NCBI RefSeq assembly: GCF_022539505.1
Contig: NC_061510.1
Location: 98,844,292 to 98,908,291, forward strand
Direction of reading: 5' to 3'
Source: Lolium rigidum
Taxonomy: Eukaryota > Streptophyta > Magnoliopsida > Poales > Poaceae
DNA length: 64,000 bases
Position numbers and translations under genes: made by a program
Shown: positions 23,718 through 34,605 of the stretch, piece by piece
Position numbering within the stretch: the stretch's first letter is position 1
Layout: the number at the start of each line of letters is the position of its first letter
The notes under the pieces: generated by a model
What the model saw: only the letters and a program-made list of their open reading frames with translations
Database searches by the model: none
Told to the model about the DNA's origin: nothing

Positions 23718-25017
23718 CCCTCCCTTGGCCCCTCATTATATAGGTGGAACCCAAGTGTTGGTGTCCAAGTCTTCGAATAAGACCCGAAACCAAAACCTTC
23801 CATAGGAGGGGGCAAACCTAGCCCAACTAGGACTCCCACCCAAAGGTGGGATTCCCACCTCCCATGTGGGGGTGGCCGGCCCCCTATGGTGGAGTCCACT
23901 TGGGACTCCACCCCATCTAGGGCTGGCCGGCCATGGAGGTGGAGTCCCTTGTGGACTCCACCTTCCTTGGTGGTTTCTTCCGGACTTTTCTAGAACCTTC
24001 TAGAACCTTCCATAGAACCTTCCGCGACATTTTATTTCACATAAAATGACATCCTATATATGAATCTTATTCTCCGGACCATTCCGAACTCCTCGTGATG
24101 TCCGGGATCTCATCCGGGACTCCGAACAAATATTCGAACTCCATTCCATATTCAAGTTCTACCATTTCAACATCCAACTTTAAGTGTGTCACCCTACGGT
24201 TCGTGAACTATGCGGACATGGTTGAGTACTCACTCCGACCAATAACCAATAGCGGGATCCGGAGATCCATAATGGCTCCCACATATTCAACGATGACTTT
24301 AGTGATCGAATGAACCATTCACATACGATACCAATTCCCTTTGTCACGCGATATTTTACTTGTCCGAGGTTTGATCTTCGGTATCACTCTATACCTTGTT
24401 CAACCTCGTCTCCGACAAGTACTCTTTACTCGTACCGTGGTATGTGGTCTCTTATGAACTTATTCATATGCTTGCAAGACATTAGACGACATTCCACCGA
24501 GAGGGCCCGGAGTATATCTATCCGTCATCGGGATGGACAAATCCCACTTGTTGATCCATATGCCTCAACTCATACTTTCCGGATACTTAATCCCACCTTT
24601 ATAGCCACCCATTTACGCAGAGTGGTGTTTGGTGTAATCAAAGTACCTTTCCGGTATAAGTGATTTATATGATCTCATGGTCATAAGGACTAGGTAACTA
24701 TGTATCGAAAGCTTATAGCAAATAACTTAATGACGAGATCTTATGCTACGCTTAATTGGGTGTGTCCATTACATCATTCATATAATGATATAACCTTGTT
24801 ATTAATAACATCCAATGTTCATGATTATGAAACTAATCATCCATTAATCAACAAGCTAGTTTAAGAGGCATACTAGGGACTTCTTGTTGTCTACATATCA
24901 CACATGTACTAATGTTTCGGTTAATACAATTATAGCATGATATATAAACATTTATCATAAACATAAAGATATAAATAATAACCACTTTATTATTGCCTCT
25001 AGGGCATATCTCCTTCA
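23718..25017 (-). repeat. Copia-type LTR (BARE/Angela-like), truncated by the gap
   Basis: Read on the minus strand it begins TGAAGGAGATATGCCCTAGA at 25017, the recognisable start of BARE/Angela-group copia LTRs of Pooideae. It continues 1.3 kb with the paired GGTTCTAGAA motifs and a TATATAATGAGGGGCC promoter-like box near 23745. The end lies in the gap. No copia coding sequence is present here. It interrupts the LINE fragment that starts at 25018. Confidence 0.85.
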
Positions 25018-25994
25018 GATCCGTCGTTATATAATATTGTCCAACGGAAGAATGAGTTGGTTTCTACGATATTGGCACACCCACCGCTGAATATTGGTTT
25101 TAGAAGAACTCTCAATGAGTATAAATACAATTTATGGTTACACTTATGCCAGCGGCTTATGTCTATTAACTTATCTTATGAACTCGACATTTTTGTTTGG
25201 AACCTAAATGAATCTGGTTTATTTTCTGTTAAATCCATGTACCTTGATCTTATGAATGGTCATACTAGATTTTTGCGGAAATATCTTTGGAAGATTAAGG
25301 TTCCTCTAAAAATTAAGATTTTTATGTGGTTTTTAAGTAATAGAGTGTTGCTTACTAAGGATAATTTGGCGAAGAGAAAATGGACAGGTTGTCAACAATG
25401 TTGTTTTTGCAACACTAATGAAACTGTTGACCATCTGTTTCTTCATTGTCCTTTTGCAAAAATTGTGTGGCACATGATATTTTTTACATATAATATTCCA
25501 CCCCCTTTCAATGTAACTAATATATTTGGTAATTGGCTAAATGGAGTGAATAATAAAGATAAAGTGTATATTCAAATTGGTGTTTCGGCAATTTTGTTGG
25601 TCGATTTGGACTAGTCGGAATGATATTATCTTTAATAAACAAAAGGGAACAATTTTTTTGCAGGTTATTCTTCGTGCGGCGCATTGGTTACAACAATGGG
25701 CATACTTGCTCCCGACGGACCAGCGGGATACCATGGTTATTGGATGCAACCGGCTCCTGGAGGTCACTCAGGACTGCTATTTCCAGAGCTCTCTGGATGG
25801 CGACACATTAGCAGAATTCTAGATGGATAGTTCTTTGTCTACCATTCATCTATTTTTGTTCCGTTTCGATACTTTTTTAGATTGCTTGATCTGTGAGACT
25901 ATCTTTATGTAATAAGTACTTGACATTGACGTTTTATTTAATAAATGAATGTGTGCATCGATTGATGCAGAGACCGGAGCTATACTCCCATATC

Positions 25995-26025
<31 letters not shown>
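25018..26025 (+). mobile_element. LINE 3' fragment with poly(A) tail
   Basis: A 5'-truncated non-LTR retrotransposon. The frame 25057-25614 encodes the C-terminal region of ORF2, including the LINE zf-RVT block (YLWKIKVPLKIKIFMWFLS, then CQQCCFCN ... VDHLFLHCPFAKIVW, a C-C-H-C arrangement). Coding continues in another frame (FWSIWTSRNDIIF near 25600) after a shift. The element ends in 28 A at 25998-26025. Its upstream part is replaced by the copia LTR, which probably inserted into it. Confidence 0.88.
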
Positions 26026-26028
<3 letters not shown>

Positions 26029-26394
26029 GCTTATAGCCATCTGATCTGTCGGAACTTGGGATGATGAGGGGTGGATATCAATACATGAAGGGAAATCAAC
26101 GGTTAAAAGTGACTATGTGAGGCGGGAATCGAGAGTGGATTTGAAAATCAAATTTCAAAACTGATGCATTATCGTAGTAGAGAAATTGACCAGCATTCAC
26201 AAAATAGAATTATCCGAAGTTATCCAGCAACGATAGTAAAGAACCGGACCATGGTATTCTCGAGGTACAATTTTTCACGCAAAATGGTAAAAAATTATCC
26301 AGCAACGATAGTACGTCCAGTCTCAAGTAAGAACAGTGAAGTAAAATCCAATCTCAACAAGGTTACAAAGCAGCAGAACAGCTTAATAAAATTC

Positions 26395-26490
26395 GCATTG
26401 CCCAACAGCCAAGCAGTGTAACTGTGTGAGTATAAGATTTAACTCCATTCAGTACTGTTCAGTACCGCAAGCCAAGGCAAGCGATGATGA
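26395..26490 (+). repeat. Copy 1 of a 90-bp duplicated segment
   Basis: Contains GATTTAACTCCATTCAGTAC and AGGCAAGCGATGA. It closely matches 34431-34525 in the same orientation. It lies about 150 bases beyond the stop of the SelK-like gene, in its 3' flank/UTR. Confidence 0.8.
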
Positions 26491-26642
26491 ATACAGAATG
26501 CAAATAACATCAGAAACAATCTACAGAATATATATACTGGACATACTAATACTCTTCACAACATCACGTTAATTTTGCTCTGCTGTTGAAATATGCAAGG
26601 AAAGATTTTCTGCCGTAAAATTTTGTCCTTGAGTTAAAATGG

Positions 26643-28976
26643 TCATCCACAGCAGGATCCACAAGCAGGGAGGGAACCTGAAATTAGTGAAGTTGGTTCA
26701 GAAATCTCAAATCCACCATGCTGAACTGGGTTAGACATTCTGGAAATTCAAGTTAGGACTTACTCTGATCGTTGGAGCGGAGGTCAGACAGTGTGCGAGG
26801 ACCACGAGGGCCACCTCCACCGCCGCCGCCCCCATATGGACCGCCACCAGGACCTCCCCCACCAGGTCCACCATCCCACTTCTTACCACCACCATATCCT
26901 TTCTTGTAGCTGTCTGTCTTCTCGACCTAAAAGATAAGGTGTGAGAATTATACTGTGTTTTAACTGATGGAACAAAAGGAAAATGTGGCAATAACAAGAT
27001 AATGTGAGCAGTTTAATTCTGGTTACTTACAGAGAACATAGTGAGAATGAACATTCTTATGAAGTTCACGACAGCCTTAAAGAAGTCAGGGATTATGCTT
27101 AGTCGCCATATTGTCCGCTTGTTTTTCACAACACCTGGAAGAAATAAATGAGATTGATGGTCAATCTACTTGGACGAAAGCCTACACACATAATATTCAT
27201 AGAAAAAGACAAATGTCAGAAATGAAACCACGAAAGTTCAACAACCATGAAGTTCTTTCTACAAAAGGGTGAATGGTGTAACTTTATGCATGTCCATCAT
27301 GCAAGTCAGGGTAAACTGTAAACCTTGAATTCTCTCAGGAGCATAGCATAGGATCTTGATCCAACTAAGAAAGGAAAACCTTAACCAATAACTTCATATA
27401 TTTAGGCATTCATAAGAAGGTTAAACTATCAGAACCATTTGATGTTACAGCAGCCATAGGACTCATTTCTGACAACGAACTACACCACATTGATGCGCCA
27501 AACTACGGAAGAGACATGGGAAACAATCAGAAGGGATCAAGTGTCCTCAAAAAGTCACCTTCAGCTTTTCTGTAACAAGACATGTCTCCATGGACCAGCG
27601 AATTGACCTACCTCATAAATTTTGAGAAATTTTTCTATATACATGTAGCAATCTAAGGAATCAAGTATTTTGGGAAAATAAGAAATATGATTGAGAAATC
27701 TAGACGTGAGCTTGGGATCACCAATATGTGCTTAGATCTGAAGTTACACCAAATTAATAATCTTACCCTGGAGAAAAATGAAAAATAATCTCATTTCACT
27801 CTAAAATTTGCGCACTATGCAAATCTTGATGAAGTCATAGCATCACTAACATTAGGCCACTCTCAATGCATTGGCTCATAAAGCGCCATTCTAGGGGGTC
27901 TGTATCTAGTCAGATACAGACAGACTTTATAAGGTTCAATCAAAATGGGACACACAATCAGTACGAAGTCAGGATGTAGACACGCTAGACGTGTCGTAGA
28001 TCATAGTTGTGGCCTTCGTGTCGTTGCCGTGTCGCCAGATTTTGCCAACCCCAGCGACTCAATCAAGCCAAACGTGTCCATGTCCTAAAAGTTTTCTCCC
28101 TAGGCGACCATCATAAACAGGATTTGGATTTGCAGTCGCATGAGCTAATTGGCGATGATTTGGATGTGCAGGTGCATGAGCTAATTGGCAAATGCCTCAC
28201 CCCCGGTGATACGACCCTCGTGAGAAAATCCTAGGACAGGTTTTGGACGGAGTGACATTGAACATAGGAAGGCTAATAGTGGTGCTGCCTCAAGATCCCA
28301 ATGGAGACTGACGACCAACGGATGTAAGACTTGATGTCCATTGTCCCTTGCCTCTTCTTTACAGGTATGCCTGCTTTAGGGGAGCTTATAGTATAGTATA
28401 AGCTACTAATTAGAACAGGAGAGGAACCCTTCATGAATCGCCTTAACTTGCTTAAAAAACATCCATAGAACAACATTTGCAGTGGGACTGTTCATTTGGT
28501 AAGAGCCCTTAAAACCTTGGGCAATCTTTCAATTTGACAGCTAGGTTTTTCCTTGTGCAAGTCTCAAAACAGACACAGCATGTGAGAAGGAATCTACAAG
28601 ATGATAGCTCGCTCATTCAGAACGTTGCAGCAGGCAAGAAAATACATACTGGCCAAAGATAATATGTAACAAAGCCTGCTGAGGTCTCCACTATAGGTGC
28701 TGACGCTTGTCTAGAACACTGCAAACCTATACCAGACTGATCTACTCGTCGCTCCAGCGCCCGAAGAAAATCAACGCGACTACATTCCAAAACTATTACT
28801 GAAATTTATCCGTGGGAATTATCTAGATTAAACTATTCGACGAATCGTGCAGGCGAGCGGACTAACGAGCACGAAGTCACAGATCAAAATTCCAACGGCT
28901 GATAGAGAACATTAACAGATCTTGCAAGAAATCTAGAGAATCGGAAGAGGGGATTACCTCTCTCGACGTAAGCCAT
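26643..28976 (-). CDS. Selenoprotein K-like glycine-rich membrane protein (Cys/stop form)
   Basis: Four exons, 28976-28958, 27134-27031, 26926-26764 and 26677-26643, give 106 residues; introns are GT-AG and phases match. The layout is that of the SelK/SelG family: a short N-terminus (MAYVERG), the conserved WRLS..PDFF motif leading into one hydrophobic membrane helix (about residues 15-40), a basic KKGYGGGKKWDGG segment, a long Gly/Pro-rich tail and the C-terminal LPACGSCCG. Animal SelK is an ER membrane selenoprotein linked to palmitoylation and ER-associated degradation. Land plants lack selenocysteine insertion, and here TGA simply ends the chain. The role in plants is not established. Intron 1 (1.8 kb) starts after only 19 coding bases, a gene form that often carries regulatory introns. 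The plus-strand MITEs and LINE lie just downstream. Confidence 0.9.
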
Positions 28977-28999
28977 GGTCGCGCTCGCGCCAGCCGGAT

Positions 29000-30657
29000 C
29001 ACCCTTGCCGCCCTCTGCGATTCAATCAAGGATCGGATTATGGCTCGGGGGAGAAGCAATAAGAAGAGGAAGCCGAAGAGAGAAGGGGATTCGCGAACCT
29101 TCCTCTTCTTTCCGGGAGGGGAGACCGACGAACAATGGTCTCGAGGGTTGCGGGGCTTGCGACGTTTATTGCGTGGACCCGGAGAATACGGTGGGCTGTG
29201 GGGCCACATGTCTGTGTGTGCTAGTAGATACCGTGTCGGATAGGGGAGAACCACGTCACTTTGCGCTTTCTGAGCCGTTCGATTGATGATACGAGGTTGA
29301 AGATGGGCACCTGGCCACACAGTATTCCCACCTTTCCTTTCACTAGAAATCTCCCTATTGAGATAGTATTTGTTAGGAGACATATCCAATAGATATACCT
29401 AAAAAACTATTAAATATATTTAAACATTAATGTAGATGGGAAAAAAAGTAAGGTCCATACAATTTTGTCAATGTAGAGTAGAAATAACATGGTTTTGTAA
29501 AATACATTTGTTTAGCACAAGTATATGTAATAATTTTAAAAATGATAAATTAATATTTGTAATATTTCATATTTGGTTAACTATGTTAACCGTGTAATGA
29601 GGAAACTATTAACACTGTAGTATAATAAAATAAGTTATGCATTGGTATAAAAGTTTAGAATAAATTATTTTATTATTGTCTCGGGTCCAAAATTTATTTG
29701 TACCAGCCCTGCACTGATCGAATCCAAGCTATGACGACACCTCCAGCATTAGCGCGGGCAACACCAACCCATGTCCACGTCACCCATCCTTGCCTCCGCG
29801 ACCGTATGGGGCGACAACTCTCCACCGCCGGAGACCCCGCCTTGTGGCTGTATGGCCCGGTCGCTCTTCATAGAGGGAGACCCGGCACACGGTATGGCAT
29901 GCCCGCTCTTCGGCTCTCTCTCATTTCCTCGGCCTCCCCGTGCACCTCCAGGCGTGTCTTCGACTAGTCGGCCACGCTCTCTGACTCCGGCCACCTCAAG
30001 GATCCGGATTACCCGATGTTCTTTGACTCGCCGCACTTCGTCTACTGCCCCCGTATGATCTTCGAGTTTTTGATCTCGCTGCCCGATGGTACGGCCAGGG
30101 TACCAACCCGTGGAACCAGCTGTGGCACCATCAGGTCCTAGTCACTACAAGCACTGACTGCCCAGCAGAAGCAACTCGAGGTGTGCTCTTCGCGAGGGAG
30201 AGGAAGGCATCCACGTTGTGGCGGCTCTTGGAGGTGACAACCCCGACGCGACATTCGTCCTCCGTACCAGCTCGGGACCTGCTCCTGGACATGTAATTTT
30301 TTGTTCCTGCTCGTGGATAGGTTTGTTTGATGTTCGGTGGACTGTGTAGTTCAGTAACCAAATCAGTACCTTGGATTGCTTTACTTGTATTTCACTGTCA
30401 ATTTAGATTTCTTGGATATCTTGGATTATATTTGGGCTGCTAGGATAGCACAGTGGCACATCAATGAGCAATGTTTAAATTGTTGTTATGCGCAATGGAA
30501 GGATTGTTTTTCTTGTTGCAACCTATATATTTATTGTGTATAAAGTTGCGCAACTTGAGTAATACTTGGGCACTTACACTTGAAGTTCTAATGCATTTTG
30601 ATCTTTCTCTGTGGCGGAGTAACGAGGATTTCTTGCTGTTTCGCGTCTTTGACCTCT
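29000..30657. other. 5' flank of the SelK-like gene and unidentified spacer
   Basis: 29000-29300 is 5' UTR/promoter. 29340-29690 is very AT-rich. 29700-30290 is a GC-rich block with frames on both strands but no recognised domain; it resembles captured or decayed coding sequence. 30300-30657 is AT-rich with nothing identifiable. Confidence 0.4.
29264..29305 (+). repeat. Segment duplicated in inverse orientation at 33705-33748
   Basis: CGTTCGATTGATGATACGAG followed by GTTGAAGATGGGC matches, on the opposite strand, GCCCATCTTCAGCCTCGTAT followed by CATCAATCGAACG near 33708-33745. One difference is visible. This copy lies about 290 bases upstream of the SelK-like ATG. Confidence 0.75.
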
Positions 30658-32461
30658 ACTAGTAATCATGTGCGTGCAATGCACGTGTTGGCCAATGCAC
30701 AAATAGATTGCACACATTTAACATCAATATTTACCAAATGAAAATATCTTTATATGGATTTTTCGTTTCACACTGGTAATTGGGCAAAGAAACATGGATA
30801 TAATCCTAGTCAATTTATTTGGGTCTGCAAGTTCAATTCCATTTTTGAAGGGGATTGTTTACATTTTATTATAAACTATTATGCTACCTGAATATTAAAG
30901 TAACAACAACCAACTAATATTTAGCCTACAAATGAAGAAGCACTCAGAAAAATTGCAAGCAACATCCGGATCATCGTCAAGTTTAGAGTTATCTCCTATA
31001 TTCTCGAATTTGGCACACTGCAGCTAAAGTTGTCTCACCTTCCCACTAGCGAGAACGATGCCACTATCCATAGTGGGAGCAATCACAGAACATAACCACA
31101 TGACTAATAGCTACATGCATGACGCTGGGATGTTCAAAGCAAAACAAGGCAATCCTATCCGGCAACTTCAGAGTCTTCAATTCTTGGCCAGTCATATTAT
31201 CACTGCCGTTGACGGCTTTGACATCTGGCAACGCCACCTTGTCAACCGTGCTTGATTCTGGGGCAATCTGTACTCATCTGCAGCCATAAAGGCAACGTCG
31301 CTCATGACGTTGCCACAAACCCCATATGTTGCCATCATGAGGAATATACTGAAGAATGGGACCCTCAAACAGAATAAAAAATTAAAGTATTTATAATTTT
31401 CATTTTCGTGTATATATGAGCAATTGACCGAGCGCTAAACTACACAAAAATAATATGTGTCAGCCGCTGTATAAATAAAATGAAAGATCAATTTTGTAGA
31501 TGACTTGGTGGATAAAATAAAGCTCACATGATCCTAAGGGATGCAAGGAAATAAAAGAACAAAAAAAATTGATGGAAGGCTACATTAACTTCAGACTACA
31601 TTGTTGTATCATCACCCACCTCAGAGTCCATGCTTGAAAAAAAAAACGTGTATATATGGAGAAGGCACAAACAAGTTTTGTGTGCATGTGTAGATTAGTG
31701 GTAAAGTAAGACAGGCAAATACTCGTGAAATTAATGAACTACATAAATAATTGATTTGCACTTGGCTACATGATGAAACATATTACCAGATGCTAATCTT
31801 TGTTAAAAACATGTCAAATGATAAATTACATCCTCAGATGTTTAACATAAAAAATAATAACCTGCATGAAGACAGCGTTCCATTGTTAATTCTAACCAGT
31901 AGAGTTAAGGTGAAAGACCATTTACTCTGTTCACACCTTTTTTTTCTTGATTTTCATGGTCATCCTCTTCTGGAGCGGTCAAGGAGGAATCGCTGCCTAA
32001 AAAAATTAGCATCCGCACTACAAGGTATTTGCTAAGCCCCTTTTGTATGTTTGATACAGAAGGCTACGATCCAGAGTTTGTCTCCGGATATTTATGAATA
32101 TCAAAGTGTTGTTTAGAATAATTAGAAAAGAAGTATTCCTTCAGTTGTATCTGTGTTTGAAGCATGCATGTTTTATGAGACAATAATGCATCCAAAAGGA
32201 GAGGTTGTTGAGTCGACAGTTATGACGGCCTAGAACACAAATGTGGAACTTACTGTGGAAGAGTAACAAGAAGACCTAAAATTTGAAACCACGCAGATGC
32301 ACAACAATGTTGTCTTGTTATCGCATTTGGTATTATCATGATGTAGTACATTATGATATCCTTGATTTGTTTTGAATTTTCATAGTGAGTTCTGAATTAT
32401 ATATGTGCATTGAGAAATAAAATTTGAGACTCGTGGCAACGCCCGAGCATTTGTACTAGTA
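30658..32461. mobile_element. Candidate 1.8-kb DNA element bounded by TACTAGTA
   Basis: The left end has ACTAGTAATCATGTGCGTGC followed by AATGCACG, and the right end, inverted, has TACTAGTACAAATGCTCGGG followed by CGTTGCCACG. Both resemble the ACTAGT...GTGCGTTGCACG ends found around many grass insertions. The arms are imperfect inverted repeats and there is no clean target duplication or transposase, so superfamily is unassigned. The interior has only short frames. Confidence 0.35.
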
Positions 32462-34226
32462 GTATAGATGTATAAATCTCACATAAAACAATGCTCGGTG
32501 CACTTTGGCGAACCTTTGGAGTCCATTTGGTGGGGTTTTTTATAACAAAAACGTTATACTCATATAAGAATTTCAAATGAATTAATGTTTAACATATATT
32601 GATTGCACCGTAGAAAAACGAGATGCATTTTTCTAGGAGTTTGGTGTATGTTAACTAAGGAGAAAATATCTTATGCATGGCGGTAGTTTCACTTGATCAG
32701 TTCGCTCCTGACCTTCTAATCTACTAGCTAAATATACGTGCCTTCCTACGAGTAGACCAAATATTCGCTATATATTTTTAGCTAATTGATGGATCAGGCA
32801 AACATGTTCCTCCTCTTCAAACTAATGAAACCTACTATGCAGTGGGTTTTTTCAGGTAGAGTATAAAATCATGACCCTCTCTTATATGTATGTACATATT
32901 GTTTGATGCATGATCCTATGCAAACATATAAGGAAATCAGCACAACCTATCACACATTCTTAGATCTCCGATTGCGACAACCAATTACCATTTGCAAAAA
33001 AAAAAGTTGCATCATGGTTGCCACATTATTTTCATGATCTTGTCAAAAATCCTTCGTGCAGTTTCACATTCAAAAGCACATCACAACACATGCAACGTGA
33101 AAATCAAAATGCATGACATACAAAAACATGCCGATAACAATGTGAAAACATATTGCCAATATAAAACTCAACCTTTCTCATCAGATGCCACGGTTGCTAC
33201 ATATGTCACTCATGTGCATACAATAAAAACCATACACACTCGCAACATGTCTAAACTTCCTTAACAAATTAAAAAAAAAATCTCAGTTCTCTAGCCTCTT
33301 ACCCCAACAGTGGACACACCAGCCTTCGCCAATTCAGGCTCGCGGACCACAAGTCTAGCTCGCGGGAGTATTACCAAAGCCGAATCGAGCGACCTGGACC
33401 TATTCTCCACAATGTTGCGTCTAACTTGGGCTCGATGCCCACCGAGCAAGCTCAATGGAGGAGGGCCTTCTTGTTGGCAATATTGTGATCCCATTCAGCA
33501 ATATTGTGAACTGTTTCAGCTATAGTTGTTCCCCTACAACATTTTGGTATACATCACACTCTCACTATTTATGAATAACATGAAATTTCAGAATTTATTT
33601 ATGTTCATAATTGCACGTCACATTTTACCTTACAACAAACATATAAACAATACTCAACACCTTCGTCGAGGAAAAATATGGAAGGTAAGAAGACCGGCGT
33701 GATTTGTGATGCCCATCTTCAGCCTCGTATCATCAATCGAACGCCTCGGAAAGCATTTCAAAATAGAACTTTCTTATTTCCTTTCCAGCTAGAAGAAATA
33801 TGCATATGTCCCATCTTGTGATGATTTTTTTTAGATGCATCTTGTGATGAATTAGTATTACTTAAAAAGGAGAAATAGTAGAGAATCGGGTTATGATATT
33901 CTCAGTGTGAAATTTGCAAGTTCATCTTTCGCATCACATGAAAAAAAACTAATGGTGATTGTTTTTTTCTCAACAATATGAGTAACAGAGTAAAAACAAT
34001 GAATTGGTATGTCTACGGCTGCACTTATCGAACTCATATGTCGTTTTTGGTAGCTCCTAAGACACCTTCGTCTTTATCTCTAAGTCCCGTTTTTGTATGA
34101 TGTTTCTTTGTATTTTGGTGTTCCGGCACACACAGCTCTTTTATCTTTTGATGATGAACCCGACTCCATTTTGGAGGTGTCTTGAAATTTTTTAAAAGAA
34201 TATGAAGCAGACAGAAAAGCGCATTA
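32462..34226. other. AT-rich intergenic stretch, no gene seen
   Basis: Only short, low-complexity frames are present. It includes the inverted copy of the SelK-gene upstream segment at about 33705-33748. No other feature is supported. Confidence 0.5.
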
Positions 34227-34408
34227 GGCCATGTACAACGGGGAGTGCTTAGAGAGGTGCTTATAAAAATAAACCACTTTTTCTTAAACATTTTCTACAT
34301 ATATAAGAGGTGCCAAGTTAAGCATCTTTCTATTGCTTGGAAAAAAACCAATTTGATTTTCTAAGCATATCTCTAAGCACCTCTAAGCACCTTGCATGAG
34401 TACATGCC
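34227..34408. mobile_element. Tourist-like MITE (PIF/Harbinger)
   Basis: Starts GGCCATGTACAACGGGGAGT after TTA, and ends with the inverted GCAAG/CATGAGTACATGCC. Internal GTGCTTAGAGAGGTGCTTA and its inverse CTAAGCACCTCTAAGCAC pair across the element. The terminal pattern fits a well known grass Tourist group. The right duplication is TTC, not TTA, so the target site has decayed. Confidence 0.7.
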
Positions 34409-34430
34409 TTCAGAGTTCACATTGCACAAC

Positions 34431-34525
34431 AGGTAGCCAGTGTAATCGCGCAAGTATACGATTTAACTCCATTCAGGACTGTTCAGTACCTCAAGCGAAG
34501 GCAAGCGATGACAAATATTGCATCT
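34431..34525 (+). repeat. Copy 2 of the 90-bp duplicated segment
   Basis: Matches 26395-26490 (GATTTAACTCCATTCAGGAC, AGGCAAGCGATGAC) in the same orientation. It lies just beyond the stop of the UBA gene. Confidence 0.8.
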
Positions 34526-34605
34526 ATGCGGTACGGTGATGGCTGAGCAGCATAGGATGAGAATGGGACAAAAGGTGTCCACTCGTGGTGGACTATGATG
34601 TGCTT

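Noticed and set aside
27850..27965. Possible second Tourist-like MITE (GGCCACTCTCAATGCATT after TTA) in intron 1 of the SelK-like gene
   Set aside because: No inverted right end or matching duplication could be found.
29698..30058. Overlapping frames of 89-95 residues on both strands
   Set aside because: GC-rich block without recognisable domain; listed only as unidentified sequence.
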